Source of the DNA: STC-74 sp031423995
GTDB taxonomy: Bacteria; Patescibacteriota; Gracilibacteria; BD1-5; UBA2023
Reading direction: 5' to 3'
Length of the DNA: 19,023 nucleotides
NCBI GenBank assembly: GCA_031423995.1
Contig: JANPGO010000010.1
Coordinates: 1 to 19,023, forward strand
The notes beneath the pieces were generated by a model. That model was given only the letters and a program-made list of their open reading frames with translations, was not told where the DNA came from and did no database searches. Below, in pieces: positions 1 through 9,194 of the stretch; within the stretch, counting starts at the first letter, position 1, and each line of letters begins with the position of its first letter. The position numbers and the translations under genes were made by a program.

Positions 1-132
1 AAGAACCAAGAACCAAGAACCAAGAACCAAGAACCAAGAACCAAGAACCAAGAACCAAGAACCAAGAACCAAGAACCAAGAACCAAGAACCAAGAACCAA
101 GAACCAAGAACCAAGAACCAAGAACCAAGAAC
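1..132. repeat. AAGAACC heptanucleotide tandem array (about 19 copies)
   Basis: Eighteen perfect copies of the 7-mer AAGAACC plus a partial copy; the array begins at or before the window edge, so its full length is unknown. It ends 22 bases before the GTG start of the Nudix gene. The same unit recurs at 15712-15769 upstream of radA. Read forward, the repeat has no stop in any frame (KNQEPRT), so translation through it cannot be excluded, but the second array lies between genes. Perfect short repeats are expected to vary in number by slippage. Confidence 0.97.
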
Positions 133-153
133 AGTACCTCTTACTCTACTCCT

Positions 154-756
154 GTGATTCAACCACGTTTTTCTCATCATCCTCGCATTCCCAAGAGGGC
201 AGAGTGTGTTTTTTCAGGAATCAGAAGTGAAGTGTATCAATGGGATCAAGAAATGTATGATGGGACTTATATGACATTTGAGATGCTACGATTTCTCGAT
301 GGAGCTTTCACAATCGCCATTACTCCTGAGAAGAGGATTCTCATCACTGAGCAGGAACAACCTGCTAAAGAACATCCATTTCTTGGACTTCCATGAGGAT
401 CGTTTGACTCTCCCGATGAAGATCCACGTATTTGTGCCGAACGTGAACTCCTTGAGGAGACTGGATATACTGGAAATGATTGGTCTCACTGGCATACTTT
501 CGATGGAACGGGCAATGTTGCGACATTCACACATTTCTACATTGTTCGAGGTGCGGAGAAAGTGAGAGAGATTCAGGGTGATCCAGGAGAGCGTATTCGC
601 CTTTTTTCTCTTGATTTTGATGCATTTCTCGATCTCGCGAGTGATGTCCGATTTCATCATCATTGGTCGTTGATTCCGATACTCTATGAGGCTCGGATCA
701 ATCCTGACAAGAAAAAAGAACTCCGAGCTCTCTTTTTCTGAAAAGAAAACTACTAG
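154..756 (+). CDS. Nudix hydrolase (probably nucleoside-diphosphate-sugar type)
   Basis: With UGA read as Gly this is a 200-residue Nudix protein. Nudix enzymes cleave nucleoside diphosphates linked to another group, such as ADP-ribose. The N-terminal half (VYQWDQEMYDG, then ILITEQEQP) has the usual pattern of the ADP-ribose pyrophosphatase-like branch. The Nudix box follows at about residues 81-105: LPGGSFD then RELLEETGY, with metal-binding R97, E98, E101 and E102. The spacing between the GG and the first acidic residue is one longer than the canonical Gx5E. The first Gly of the LPGG (residue 81) is a UGA codon, as is residue 196 near the C-terminus; the stop is TAG. GTG at 154 was chosen because it gives a normal-length N-terminus; the frame is open into the repeat array upstream. 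There is no Shine-Dalgarno. The exact substrate cannot be told. Confidence 0.88.
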
Positions 757-776
757 CTCTCTCTTTTTTTTTGTCA

Positions 777-803
777 TCCTGAATGAAGTGAAGGATCTGT
801 ACC
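777..803. repeat. Short intergenic motif with a 5-bp palindrome
   Basis: Between the convergent ends of the Nudix gene and the propeller gene lies GTCATCCTGAATGAAGTG followed by AAGGATC. ATCCT and AGGAT can pair as a weak stem. From memory it resembles the GTCATTCTGAGCGAAG-type dispersed intergenic repeats of many bacteria, but there is only one copy here, so repeat status is an inference. It is preceded by a T9 tract (764-773) that could serve as a weak end for the Nudix transcript. Confidence 0.35.
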
Positions 804-846
804 ATTGTATAGTATTCTCAAGAAATTCTTCCTCTTCAATGACCCA

Positions 847-2538
847 TTAGACTTCGAGTATTTTCCACTCATTTCCTTCTTTGACTCTAAGGAGGATGTG
901 GTTGTCATATCCGAATGACACATCGGTTCCGAAGTCATTCCAGAGTCATGGAAGCACTTTTCCATTCTTGATAAGTGTATATCTTTTACTTGCTGGGTCC
1001 TTTTTTACGAAAAGATAGGTGCGAGGATTGGTGAGATCATAGAAGGCATAATCATCAGTGATTTTCTCGTTCGAATAGTTCGTATTTCGTGCTATAATCT
1101 CAGTATTTCGGTAGATATTCCATACACCATCCTGAAGGCCTGCATAGATGATAGAACTTCCATCAGCACTCACTCGGGGATTCATATAGCCTTCGAGCCC
1201 ACAGATATTCCCCTTGTACCGTGTGAAGAGGCAGTAGGTTCGCTCTCCGATATGACGTGCAAAGTAGCTATACGATCATCCATTTTTTTCGAGGAATACT
1301 TCACGAATATCTTCGTATCATTTCTCGATCGACTGACCATCATAGATGATATTTTCTCTGTCACTTTCCTTGGTACGATAGATACTATGTGATCCATTCG
1401 AGATGTACGATCCGGTGATATATCATGGATCTACTTTCCAGAGTGTCTTCCCATTCTTCACGATGTCGAGTGACCCACTTCATCCCACGAGTGCCATGAG
1501 ATCATATCATCATGCAGAGAGATCAAGTGAATATACTTTTCTATATGTGATTCATTCTACTTTTCCCATACGGTATATCTGATCTCATCATGATCCACTC
1601 ACAATCCAACTGATCGTCATGTGGTCACCTGAGATGATGGGATGATCGATCGATCCAGAGTAGTCAAATGCCCAACTTGCCTTATTGGATCTGATATTCC
1701 AGTCGCTTCCAGAGTGTGTCAGGAGTGTATCATCAGAGAGGAGAACTGTATCATGGAGTTCCTCGATGCCAGAAAAAATATGTCAATTCTGGGAGAGTCG
1801 ATAGTGCCGTCCTCCGATAGTGAAGATTGTATCATGGAGAGATCAGGACATCGTTTCTGCCCCATTTATAGTCCTCATTGTTGCGATCGTTCCAGAGTTA
1901 TCACGCAATATTGCGAGGAGACTTTCTGTCTTGCGGTCATAGGAAAGAAACGATATATCTTTATACCCATGAGATACAGTGATCCCACCACTTTCCTCGA
2001 TCATACTTCCTGATCCGAGTATCCGCTCGAGGATACTTCCTTGATCAGTCTTCCCCGAGATCGAGAGGGAGATGAGAACGATGATTCCTGCGATACATGC
2101 GAGCGTGAAGCTCCCGACGATTCCGAGGAGGGTATCGATCGTCTGTCTGAGTTCTGAGGCATTCTCTTCGTGTCCTTCACCTCGATATGCTCTCATGAGG
2201 AGTACTACACCGGTGATGAGGAATATCCATCCCCATGATATTCCACTCGTTTCCAGTCCATTCTTGGTTTCGGTAATCTGCCCAGATATGGTAAGGAAAA
2301 AGAGGAGTCCGATCATCCCGAAGATGAGGATGGCATTGTAGCGGAAATATCTCCATGAGTGAATCGATGCTGTATAGAATCCGATCACGAGAAAAAGGAG
2401 AAGAATATAGGTCATCACCTTCGCATCAGTCATCGGGTAGGCAATACTTCAGATTCTTGTACTAGTTCAGGGTGCAATAATTCCTGTGAATATACTCATG
2501 ATCGATAAGAGTGCAAAGTGCAATCGAGAAATTCCCAT
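847..2538 (-). CDS. Membrane-anchored protein with beta-propeller-like C-terminal domain
   Basis: One 563-residue frame on the minus strand once UGA is read through as Gly; the stop is TAA at 847. The N-terminal ~160 residues carry about five hydrophobic segments (roughly residues 6-26, 42-60, 67-84, 99-117 and 135-158). The rest is a soluble beta-rich region with recurring short units such as VKNGKTLWKVD, VSADGSSIIYAG, DGVWNIYRN and LIKNGKVLPG. Such alternating D/N-G turns and aromatic strands are typical of WD40/TolB-like (PD40) propellers. Start: ATG 2538 is the first in the frame, gives a hydrophobic N-terminus, and sits about 27 nt downstream of a likely promoter (2572-2598). I do not recognise a named family. 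A sensor or scaffold at the membrane is possible, but its function is unknown. Confidence 0.8.
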
Positions 2539-2571
2539 AATGAAAATAGATATCTATTAGAGTCAATAGAC

Positions 2572-2598
2572 ATTGTAGCTATTTTCTGCAGAATGCAA
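2572..2598 (-). promoter_or_regulatory. Sigma70-type promoter for the propeller gene
   Basis: On the minus strand TTGCAT (2593-2598), a 15-bp spacer and TACAAT (2572-2577). It would start transcription near 2565, about 27 nt before the ATG at 2538. The spacer is short; a TTTGCA reading would give 16 bp. Confidence 0.5.
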
Positions 2599-2600
2599 AT

Positions 2601-2628
2601 AAAAATCCGAGCTACGGAGTCTCGGATT
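2601..2628 (-). terminator. Rho-independent terminator of the coiled-coil gene
   Basis: Perfect 8-bp arms AATCCGAG (2604-2611) and CTCGGATT (2621-2628) around a 9-nt loop, followed on the minus strand by TTTTTATTTG. The stop codon of the 2612-4660 gene (TAG, 2612-2614) lies in the loop, so the hairpin overlaps the end of the coding region. Confidence 0.8.
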
Positions 2629-4660
2629 GAGGTTTATCGAGTGACTGGATCCACTTCTGGAATTGCCTATCATCTCATTTGAAGGCTCGGTTCGCAAGAG
2701 TTCCATCTATGCGTAACTGTTTCTCTATCTTTTGCCATCCTTCACGACCTCCGACCTTCTGACTGAATGAACGAAGTTCTTTCTGTTGATTGTCTCTTAG
2801 AGTTGTATCTTGTCCAAGGGATGCACCAGTCTTCCATATTCCCCCTCCTTCATCCCTATTTTCGAGCTGACTGAGTAATGCCTGAAAGCTCTCATCTGAG
2901 AGCCCATTGAGACCGATACTATCACTTGTCAAATCAGAGAGGTATCAACGAGCGCTTTCATTCCATGCTTTCATCTCGAATCGTGTATCATCAGGGTTGA
3001 ATCACTTTTGTGCTTTTTCGAATTCTGTTTTTCTTGTTTCAGATTGTTCGATTGATTGACCGAGACTTCGTAATCAAGCTGAACGTTGTTCAAGCATTGT
3101 CTTCATACCATCTGATTCTATGATATCTGTCTCCGTGCCACCGAATTCCTTCAGGATAAAAAATCATTGATTCCATGTTTTGAGTCTTTCCGTTTGCTCC
3201 TTCATCTTCTGTATGAGTTCAGTGCGCTCTCAGGACTTTGCATTCTCTGGATTGAGTCTCATCAATTGTCGTTCGGCGTCATCATATGCCTCCTGAACTT
3301 GCACTCATTCTCCACCTCTTGAACGAAGTATTTCCATCCCTGTTTTTTCAGTTCCAGCAATTTTCTTCTCATATTCTCATGCACGAATAGGGAAAAATTC
3401 TCAAAGTGTTTTCTGATATGCTCATTCTGCTTTCTCATGTTCTGTTCCTACTTTTCTGATTGCTTCGCGTTTTTCTTTCTCTTCATGGGTCACGAGGGTG
3501 AGGTCCGTCGAGAGCGAGAGACCATTTTTCATCACGGTATATACTGCACGATCGACGAGGATATCAATCCGCTTGATATCCTTCGGATCAGACTTGTTCA
3601 CGAAGTAGAGGCTCGTCCCATCTCGATAGACGTCGTGCGTCTTCTCGAGTTTTTCGGCTTGTATGCGGGCAGTTTCGACTGGCCGAGTCGGAGGAAAATT
3701 CCTACTGATTTCCTTGCTTATACTATCTACAGGACGAAGAAAACTCAATCCATTCAGTGTCGTTATACCAGCATCGAATGACTCAAGTTGTTTTCTATAT
3801 TTTTCTTTTTCTCATTCTGGAGCACTTTGTTCGAGTTTCTGGATATCAGCTCTGATCGCTCACTGGTGTTCTGCGAGGTAGACAGCTCTGAGATAATTAT
3901 TTATCTGAACTTCTTTTCATTCTGAGCTTTCTCATTCTTGAGGAAGCCCCAAGCCTGAATTCATCCGAGCTGCATAGTTGATCAGTTTCTGATTATTTTG
4001 ATTCTCTTCCACGAATTTCCCCATTCCTGATTTCCATTGCGGAGGGAGAGTTTCTGAGGTTTGGTCGACTGCATTTTTTAGTTTTTCCGCCTCTGCTTTA
4101 TCTCTCGATGCCTCTGCTTTATCTCTCGATGCCTCTGCCTCAACTTTTTCCACTACTACAGTTCTCTGTGTAGCCTCTGCCTCAACTTTTTCCACTACTA
4201 CAGTTCTCTGTGTAGCCTCTGCTTCAATTTTTTGTGCTATTTGATTTTTTCATAGAGCCACATTCCTTAATGTGATTAAGTTTGATGAAATATATAGTTG
4301 ATATTGATTGTATATTTCTTTTGAAATCTCTTCTAATTTATCTTCTTGAGCATCATTGAGTTTTGGTTGGATAAAGGAAAATAATGATTGAAACAGTTTT
4401 GGATTTGTTGTATAAGCATTCGGATTACTCAGAGCATCCTTGAGCAAGGACTCTTTCTCTGGATTACTCTGAATTACAGCAATAATTGAGTTTTTTAATA
4501 GCCTTACTGTTCCTAGAAGTTGTGGATTTACTTTGGCTATTCATTCAAGTTGTTCGAACTTCTTTTGTCCCACATCAACAACATCCCCAACTTCTTGTAT
4601 TTGGGTGGGATTTGTGTTTATTTGGTCAGGGGAGTTATGGATGTTATTAGAATCAGCCAT
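2612..4660 (-). CDS. Large Ala/Glu-rich coiled-coil protein with heptad-multiple repeats
   Basis: A 682-residue frame with several UGA codons read as Gly; starts with ATG at 4660 (MADSNNIHNSPDQ) and ends TAG at 2612. No signal peptide or membrane segment is visible, so it is probably cytoplasmic. The N-terminal ~145 residues are mixed helical (for example VNPQLLGTVRLLKNSI). Residues of about 148-195 are a repeat of AEATQRTVVVEKVE (two copies) and AEASRDK (two copies), and the rest is long charged helix with Glu/Lys/Gln-rich runs. The DNA of the repeats is identical copy to copy, pointing to recent duplication. The neighbour upstream on the same strand (4733-5728) also ends in 7-residue Ala-rich repeats, so the two may be related. 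No enzymatic motif is seen and the function is unknown; a structural or filament-forming role would be a guess. Confidence 0.82.
4090..4215. repeat. 21-bp x2 and 42-bp x2 tandem repeats inside the coiled-coil gene
   Basis: Two identical 21-bp units at 4090-4110 and 4111-4131 (AEASRDK on the minus strand) are followed by two identical 42-bp units at 4132-4173 and 4174-4215 (AEATQRTVVVEKVE). A third, decayed unit follows at about 4216. All units are multiples of 7 codons, so copy-number change keeps both frame and heptad register. Confidence 0.95.
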
Positions 4661-4698
4661 AAAAAATAAGTGACACATTGAGTGTATCACTTATTTTT
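4661..4698 (-). terminator. 12-bp hairpin terminator directly abutting the next start codon
   Basis: Perfect 12-bp arms AAAAATAAGTGA (4662-4673) and TCACTTATTTTT (4687-4698) around a 13-nt loop. On the minus strand the stem runs straight into a T tract and then the ATG of the 2612-4660 gene at 4660. It would end transcripts of the 4733-5728 gene; a plus-strand T tract also exists. See also the overlapping promoter at 4681-4709. Confidence 0.8.
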
Positions 4699-4709
4699 AT
4701 TAGATGCAA
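4681..4709 (-). promoter_or_regulatory. Possible promoter inside the terminator hairpin
   Basis: On the minus strand TTGCAT (4704-4709), a 17-bp spacer and TACACT (4681-4686). Transcription would start near 4674, just after the left half of the hairpin, giving a leader of about 13 nt without Shine-Dalgarno and freeing the gene from the terminator. Confidence 0.4.
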
Positions 4710-4732
4710 AAATTGGAATAAAGCTACATAAA

Positions 4733-5728
4733 TTAACTTTTTTTAAAACCTGAAAGCATTGTCAGTAGAAGCTGATATGAAGCACTTTCAGCTCTTGCCT
4801 GAGCACTTTCAGCTCTTGCCTGAGCAATTCTTGAGTCAGCCTGAGCACTTTCAGCTCTTGCCTGAGCAATTCTTGAGTCAGCCTGTGTTATAGTAGCTTC
4901 ACCCACAGAAATTCTTGCATCAGCTTGGGCAATTTGGATTTTTGCTACTTCTCACTCTTGAATTATAAACTTAGTTATTCTACGATTTAGTTTATTTGGT
5001 GCTTCCGCGATTTTTTCTCTATCTGTATCTGATAATTGAGCAATATTCAACAGATCTTCAGAAGTGATGGTTCTCTCTAAGACTGACGAAGTTTCTCGTG
5101 CGAGCTGTATTCATGTTCCTACCTGAGTCAATACGAGTCCAAGAAGTTCAGGAAATTTATCATCACCTTGGTTTAGCTGATCATAAAATTTAGTCTCAGG
5201 ATCATCTCTCTGTCATCCAACAGCAACTATTCGGGAGATTGTATCTAGTCATTTATCTGATAGAAATGATAGCGCTCTGAACGTCTTCGGAGAATTTGGT
5301 TGTCCAACCATTACTGTAATTTGCTCAGTTGTGAATGATCATACTGCGTCTGGAGTTTCAGACTGCCTATCCGCTATAAAATTTAAAGGTTTAACATTGC
5401 TTCAAGCAGACGGGGCTCATTCCGTTATGGTTACGGGAGAAGTAGCAACAACTGTTCATGAAGATATATTATCAGATTTTCCTTGTGTATCTTGTGCTAG
5501 AGCGTTATTTGCTCAAGTTGTCACAATCATTGTAAGTCAAAAAACCCTAGCTGTTTTTGAACACCAGTCCCCAAGAGTACTCAGAGCATCTCTTGTGCAT
5601 GTAATTATTCGCTGCGATTTATTAATACTAACTCATTCAGGAAGTTTCTGTGATCATTCTAACTGAAAAAACACCCGAACTCAAGTCATTCAGAACCTAC
5701 GAGATGTGAGTGAGAGAAGGGTTTTCAT
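4733..5728 (-). CDS. Unknown protein with Ala-rich heptad-repeat C-terminus
   Basis: A 331-residue frame with many UGA Gly codons, ending TAA at 4733. The ATG at 5728 was chosen because a strong promoter (5764-5791) places the transcript start about 28 nt upstream. A mildly hydrophobic stretch (ARVFGLTMIVTTGANNALAQD, about residues 61-81) resembles a signal peptide with an ALA-QD cleavage site. It lies unusually far from the start, so secretion is uncertain. A Thr/Ser-rich linker follows. A central part (FPELLGLVLTQVGTGIQLA) is faintly similar to the N-terminal part of the downstream coiled-coil protein (VNPQLLGTVRLL). Near the C-terminus are 7-residue repeats AQARAES and AQADSRI in a perfect heptad phase, followed by a hydrophobic tail (YQLLLTMLSGFKKS). 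I do not recognise a family. The downstream gene is separated by a terminator. Confidence 0.75.
4781..4885. repeat. Five 21-bp tandem repeats of two types (A-A-B-A-B)
   Basis: Five 21-bp units: type A at 4781-4801, 4802-4822 and 4844-4864 (AQARAES on the minus strand), type B at 4823-4843 and 4865-4885 (AQADSRI). Copies of a type are identical. More decayed units continue to about 4945. The mosaic order suggests duplication of an A-B pair. Confidence 0.95.
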
Positions 5729-5763
5729 AGACGTAAAGATTACGAATAGAAAGATGCATGAGT

Positions 5764-5791
5764 ATTGTATCCTATAGTTTAACCTCGTCAA
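5764..5791 (-). promoter_or_regulatory. Sigma70-type promoter for the 4733-5728 gene
   Basis: On the minus strand TTGACG (5786-5791), a 16-bp spacer and TACAAT (5764-5769). Predicted start near 5757, about 28 nt before ATG 5728. It is divergent from the plus-strand promoter at 5959. Confidence 0.65.
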
Positions 5792-5958
5792 GGATTTCTT
5801 TCTCCTATTTTCTTGGCTTATCTATGAGATCTCTGGAAGTATTTTCTCAGAGAGAATTGCCGGGGAAAAGATTTCATATTTTTTTCATATTTTCCGTACA
5901 CAATACTTGTACGAGAATAGAGAAATTACTTGACAGAATCAAGAGTAATATTTTTTCC

Positions 5959-5985
5959 TTGACTCCCTCCAGAGAACCCTATACT
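5959..5985 (+). promoter_or_regulatory. Sigma70-type promoter for the phosphoesterase gene
   Basis: TTGACT (5959-5964), a 15-bp spacer and TATACT (5980-5985). Predicted start near 5992, about 28 nt before ATG 6020. The spacer is on the short side. The remaining gene-free DNA at 5729-6019 shows nothing else. Confidence 0.5.
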
Positions 5986-6019
5986 ACGGACATTGATTCA
6001 CTCACTTTCCCTCGGTTCT

Positions 6020-7114
6020 ATGAATATGCAGCTCGTCTGATTCCTGACACTCTTCACGTCGATCATCTTCACATGGACCTACGGAGTGACCCTCTTTCTC
6101 ACTCGACTCTTCCCACTCCTTGGAAAGTATCCTCTTCCAGTCTTGATCATATCACTTCTCTGAGCGCTCTGTTTTATCATCGGAATCATCGGTGCGAATG
6201 CTCTCCCAAATGCTACATTTTCCCTCCTTTACCAGATCGGAGCCTACTGGATTGGGGCACTGACATTGGCTGGGATGGTGGGGTGTGCCTTTCTCCTCGT
6301 AGCGAATATCTGAGAATTCTCCTATGATCATTGGGGATATATCGTCCTCTTTGTGATACTTGTCGCGTGACTCAATGGCTATACACTCTATCTGAGCTTC
6401 ACACCAAGGATACAGAGATATCATGTGAATATAACAACACCGCACACATGGCATGGAAAAAAGATTATCATGATCGCGGATACACACTATGGGAATATCT
6501 ATGGAAAGGGGGACGCTCAGAAGCTCGTGGAACAGATTAATATGCTCTCTGGTGATGTTGTCATCATTCCATGAGACTTCTATGATGGACCAAGGATTGA
6601 CTATCTCGGAGTGGCTCAGGAATTTCAGAAAATTATGGCTCCTCATGGTGTTATCTTCGCGAATGGGAACCATGAAGAATATCAGCATACGGATGATATT
6701 CTCGCTGCATTCAGTGGAGCAGGGATTACTGTCCTGAATAATAGAAAGATCACGCTCGATGGGATGAACTTCATCGGTGTCACGTACCATGCCTCTGAGA
6801 CGATAGAAGGACTCCAGAACACACTCGATACTCTCAGGCTCAAGGCAGGGGAGGCGACCATACTGCTCAAACATAAGCCAACACTCCACTCCACTCTCGA
6901 GAAATACCCGATCGACCTCGTCGTCTCAGGGCATACGCATCGTGGGCAGATGTGGCCATTTTCGTATATCCCGACGCTCGTCTATGGGAAGTATGTCTAT
7001 GGCATGAATGTGGATAACTCGTTGACTTCCATCACGACAAGTGGTGTGGGGACATGGTGACCTCCGCAGCGACTCGGGACGAGGAGTGAGATTGTGGTGA
7101 TAGAAGTGGAGTAG
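6020..7114 (+). CDS. Membrane metallophosphoesterase (YkuE-like)
   Basis: A 364-residue protein: about four hydrophobic segments in the first ~135 residues, then a calcineurin-like metallophosphoesterase domain. The metal-ligand motifs are all present in order: ADTHYG (D154, H156), GDFYDG (G185, D186, D189), GNHE (216-219), KHKP (H285) and SGHTHRGQ (H305, H307). The Gly of the GD motif is a UGA codon, direct support for UGA = Gly. UGA also occurs in the membrane part and before PPQRLGTRSE at the C-terminus. The layout (membrane helices plus catalytic domain) matches YkuE/YpbG-type phosphoesterases acting at the membrane; the substrate is unknown. Start: ATG 6020 lies just downstream of a promoter and gives a hydrophobic N-terminus; ATG 6026 is equally possible. 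No Shine-Dalgarno; a pyrimidine-rich stretch precedes it. Confidence 0.9.
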
Positions 7115-7126
7115 AAGATTCTAAAT

Positions 7127-7155
7127 TTGCAAATAAGAAAGGGGAGTGGTATGCT
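7127..7155 (+). promoter_or_regulatory. Extended -10 sigma70 promoter for the EAL gene
   Basis: TTGCAA (7127-7132), a 17-bp spacer and TATGCT (7150-7155) preceded by TGG, an extended -10. The predicted start is near 7162, giving a leader of only about 11 nt before ATG 7173. Confidence 0.6.
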
Positions 7156-7172
7156 AGAAAAAATATATTTCA

Positions 7173-7982
7173 ATGCAAAAAATTCGTCCACATGATCGAC
7201 TAGCTCAGCTAGATTTAGAAGCTCGAATTAGACTATGAGCAATGTCGTCTGCTCTTAGGGATTCAGTATTCTATAGCGCTGAACAAGTACTTGCTAGCGA
7301 TGGATCCACACTCGTATGACAAGAACGACTCGCTCGTTCATGAAACAAACGTCCAGAGGAATTCGGTGTAAACCTTTATAATGAATGACGAAGTCTTGAG
7401 TTATTCCTTACGTGACTCCATACTACACTTGCCTTCATAGCTACTTCATCATTACAAAGTTGAATATCTCGAAATGAGCAACCTCCATGAGAATTTATCT
7501 CTGTTAATGCTTTTATTTGAGATATCTGAAGTCCATATTTTCAGAGAAATGTTGCATCAATAATAAGAGACTATAGAGCTCGTGATCTAGAAAGAATTCA
7601 TATAGAAGTTCTAGAAAAACCATTATGAGATATGGATTCATCTTTATTTTTAGAAAATATTCGATGGTTAAAAGAAAAAGTAAAATTCACTATTGTGATT
7701 GATGACTTTGATCTCTTGAATGAGGATCCAAGATCGAACATAAGTAGAAAGCTTCTTGAGAAACTCTATCCAGATATCAGTACAAAGATCAAGTTTGATT
7801 GGAGAATCACTTGACTGATTGCAATAAAAGATCCTAAAGTAATGAAAATGCTAAAGGAACTATTGAGTAGATATCCATGAGTTACAATTCAGGCAGAATG
7901 AGTTCGTATGTGATATGACTTGAGACAATTGAGAGAAGTGGGGGTCGGCTCATTTCAGATTTCATCATTCGGTTGATTGTAG
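7173..7982 (+). CDS. EAL-domain protein, probable cyclic-di-GMP phosphodiesterase
   Basis: A 269-residue stand-alone EAL domain, about the minimum size of the family, with no sensor or membrane segment. EAL enzymes open cyclic di-GMP to pGpG. The pattern is complete though divergent: QERL (E51, the signature ExL), ISVN (N112), IEVLEK (E145 and E148), IDDF (D177, D178), KFD (K207), AEGV (E242) and Q262. Order and spacing agree with the catalytic set known from RocR, apart from a longer segment between DDF and K207. The Gly of AEGV is UGA. By hand count 15 or so of 20 Gly codons are UGA, much more than in radA. The codon before the TAG stop leaves almost nothing after the last motif, so the C-terminus is short. 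It has its own promoter, so need not depend on the upstream phosphoesterase. The GGDEF gene at 13260 is the likely counterpart. Confidence 0.87.
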
Positions 7983-8051
7983 AAATGGTTCATCTATCAA
8001 TGATATATATTCTATTTGAAACAATAAATATTGTAATTTTCAGATAATTCT

Positions 8052-9116
8052 CTAAAAATTCTGTATTTTTTCCTCGAGTCGCTTCGCTACTTCTCGATAT
8101 TCTTCACTGTTCGGTGCCTCGATCCGAGCCTCATGATAGGCTGAGAGGATATCAGCCTGTTTCACGAGTGATCCATGTGGTTCATGCCATGGAGTGAGCA
8201 TTTTCCGCTTGATCATCGCGCGGAAACTATACCCATCGAGATAGGAGAGAAGATAATCCTCGACCATATCATGCTCGATTGATTCTATTGCCTGTTCGAG
8301 TCATGGAACTGCCTTCTTGGTTGGAGTGATGATGTCGCCCGTAATTGCCTCAGGGATATCATGATAGAGAGCCGTGAGCATCATATCAGTGAGTATTGTA
8401 TCATCAAAACCCTCTTGTCGTGCGATGATGTAGGTGAGGAAGGTGATGATATAGGTATGCGAGAGGACAGAGACAGGATACTTGCGAACTGACCGATTCC
8501 ATCGGTAACTCGAGGCAAGTCTATGGATGACGAGGAGGTAGCGTTCGAGATCATTCTGTCCCGTAGGGTCGAAGTCGAGATACGGGAGAAATGGAGCAAA
8601 AACAGGATTCTCAGAACGCTTGGTCATCGTACGCATGACCTTGCTATAGGCATCAGGATAGACAAGAGAATTATGATAGACTTCATAGTAGGATGCCCAG
8701 AGTTTGGCGAAAGCGATGAGATCATCTTCGGGTGTCTTGATTCGAATTCACCCAATATCATCTTCAATATTTTTTTCGAGATTCCATGAAGCCATTTTCT
8801 CAAAAAGCGAATCTTCAAGTGCTTGATATATTTCAGGATTGCTCGTACGAAGACGTTCCTTCACATCGGAACTGATATCTGAGTAGACGAATGTGAAGAA
8901 TCCAGAAAAAAGAATCTTTCGAAGAAGAAGAGAAATATTATACTGAACTCACTCTTTCTCTTCTCGAACGGATGCAAGCAGAATACTGATGTGCGCGACA
9001 AAGGTGAGATGATCGAGTGCACTCAGTTCTCGAAGCCTGGGAAAAGTATTCCACCTCAGGATCGAGAGTCATGAAAGGATATGATCAATGAGTGGATGTG
9101 GTTCAGTGAGTTTCAT
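8052..9116 (-). CDS. Tandem HD-domain phosphohydrolase (YfbR-like), first copy degenerate
   Basis: HD-domain phosphohydrolases of the YfbR type remove phosphate from nucleotides. Numbering from ATG 9116 (354 residues): the second domain has YRWN, then LSH (H220), LYHDIPEAITGDI (H252, D253, D261) and VKQADI (D322), a full HD metal site. The first domain repeats the layout (LRWNTFPRLRELSALDH) but the HD position reads FSGFF, so it looks catalytically dead. Start: the frame is open to an ATG at 9191, three bases from the previous gene's stop, giving 379 residues. The extra 25 residues are encoded by DNA that resembles pyrimidine-rich intergenic repeats elsewhere in the window, so I prefer ATG 9116, with modest certainty. 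It probably shares a transcript with the holin-like gene upstream. A UGA-coded Gly (8301) sits within the active domain. Confidence 0.82.
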
Positions 9117-9165
9117 GAGTTGAAAAGTTGGAAGGTCCGAATGTTTGAAGGTCTGGATAGTGTAA
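9117..9165. repeat. Pyrimidine-rich leader repeat, copy 1
   Basis: On the minus strand: CACTATCCAGACCTTCAAAC followed by ATTCGGACCTTCCAAC, ending just before ATG 9116. Similar words occur before ATG 9536 and before radA (ATG 15841): a purine-poor series of CTTCAAA/ATTCGNACC/TCCAA and CCACTATC. The similarity was judged by eye. Confidence 0.4.
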
Positions 9166-9194
9166 AGTTCATAATACACATGAGTCATCATTTG

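Noticed and set aside
1..132. CRISPR array
   Set aside because: 7-bp units follow one another without spacers; a simple tandem repeat.
5758..6327. A 189-residue plus-strand frame
   Set aside because: It overlaps the real phosphoesterase gene in another frame, spans two divergent promoters, and shows no domain; a shadow.
6152..6889. A 245-residue minus-strand frame
   Set aside because: Antisense to the phosphoesterase domain, whose motifs are complete on the plus strand.
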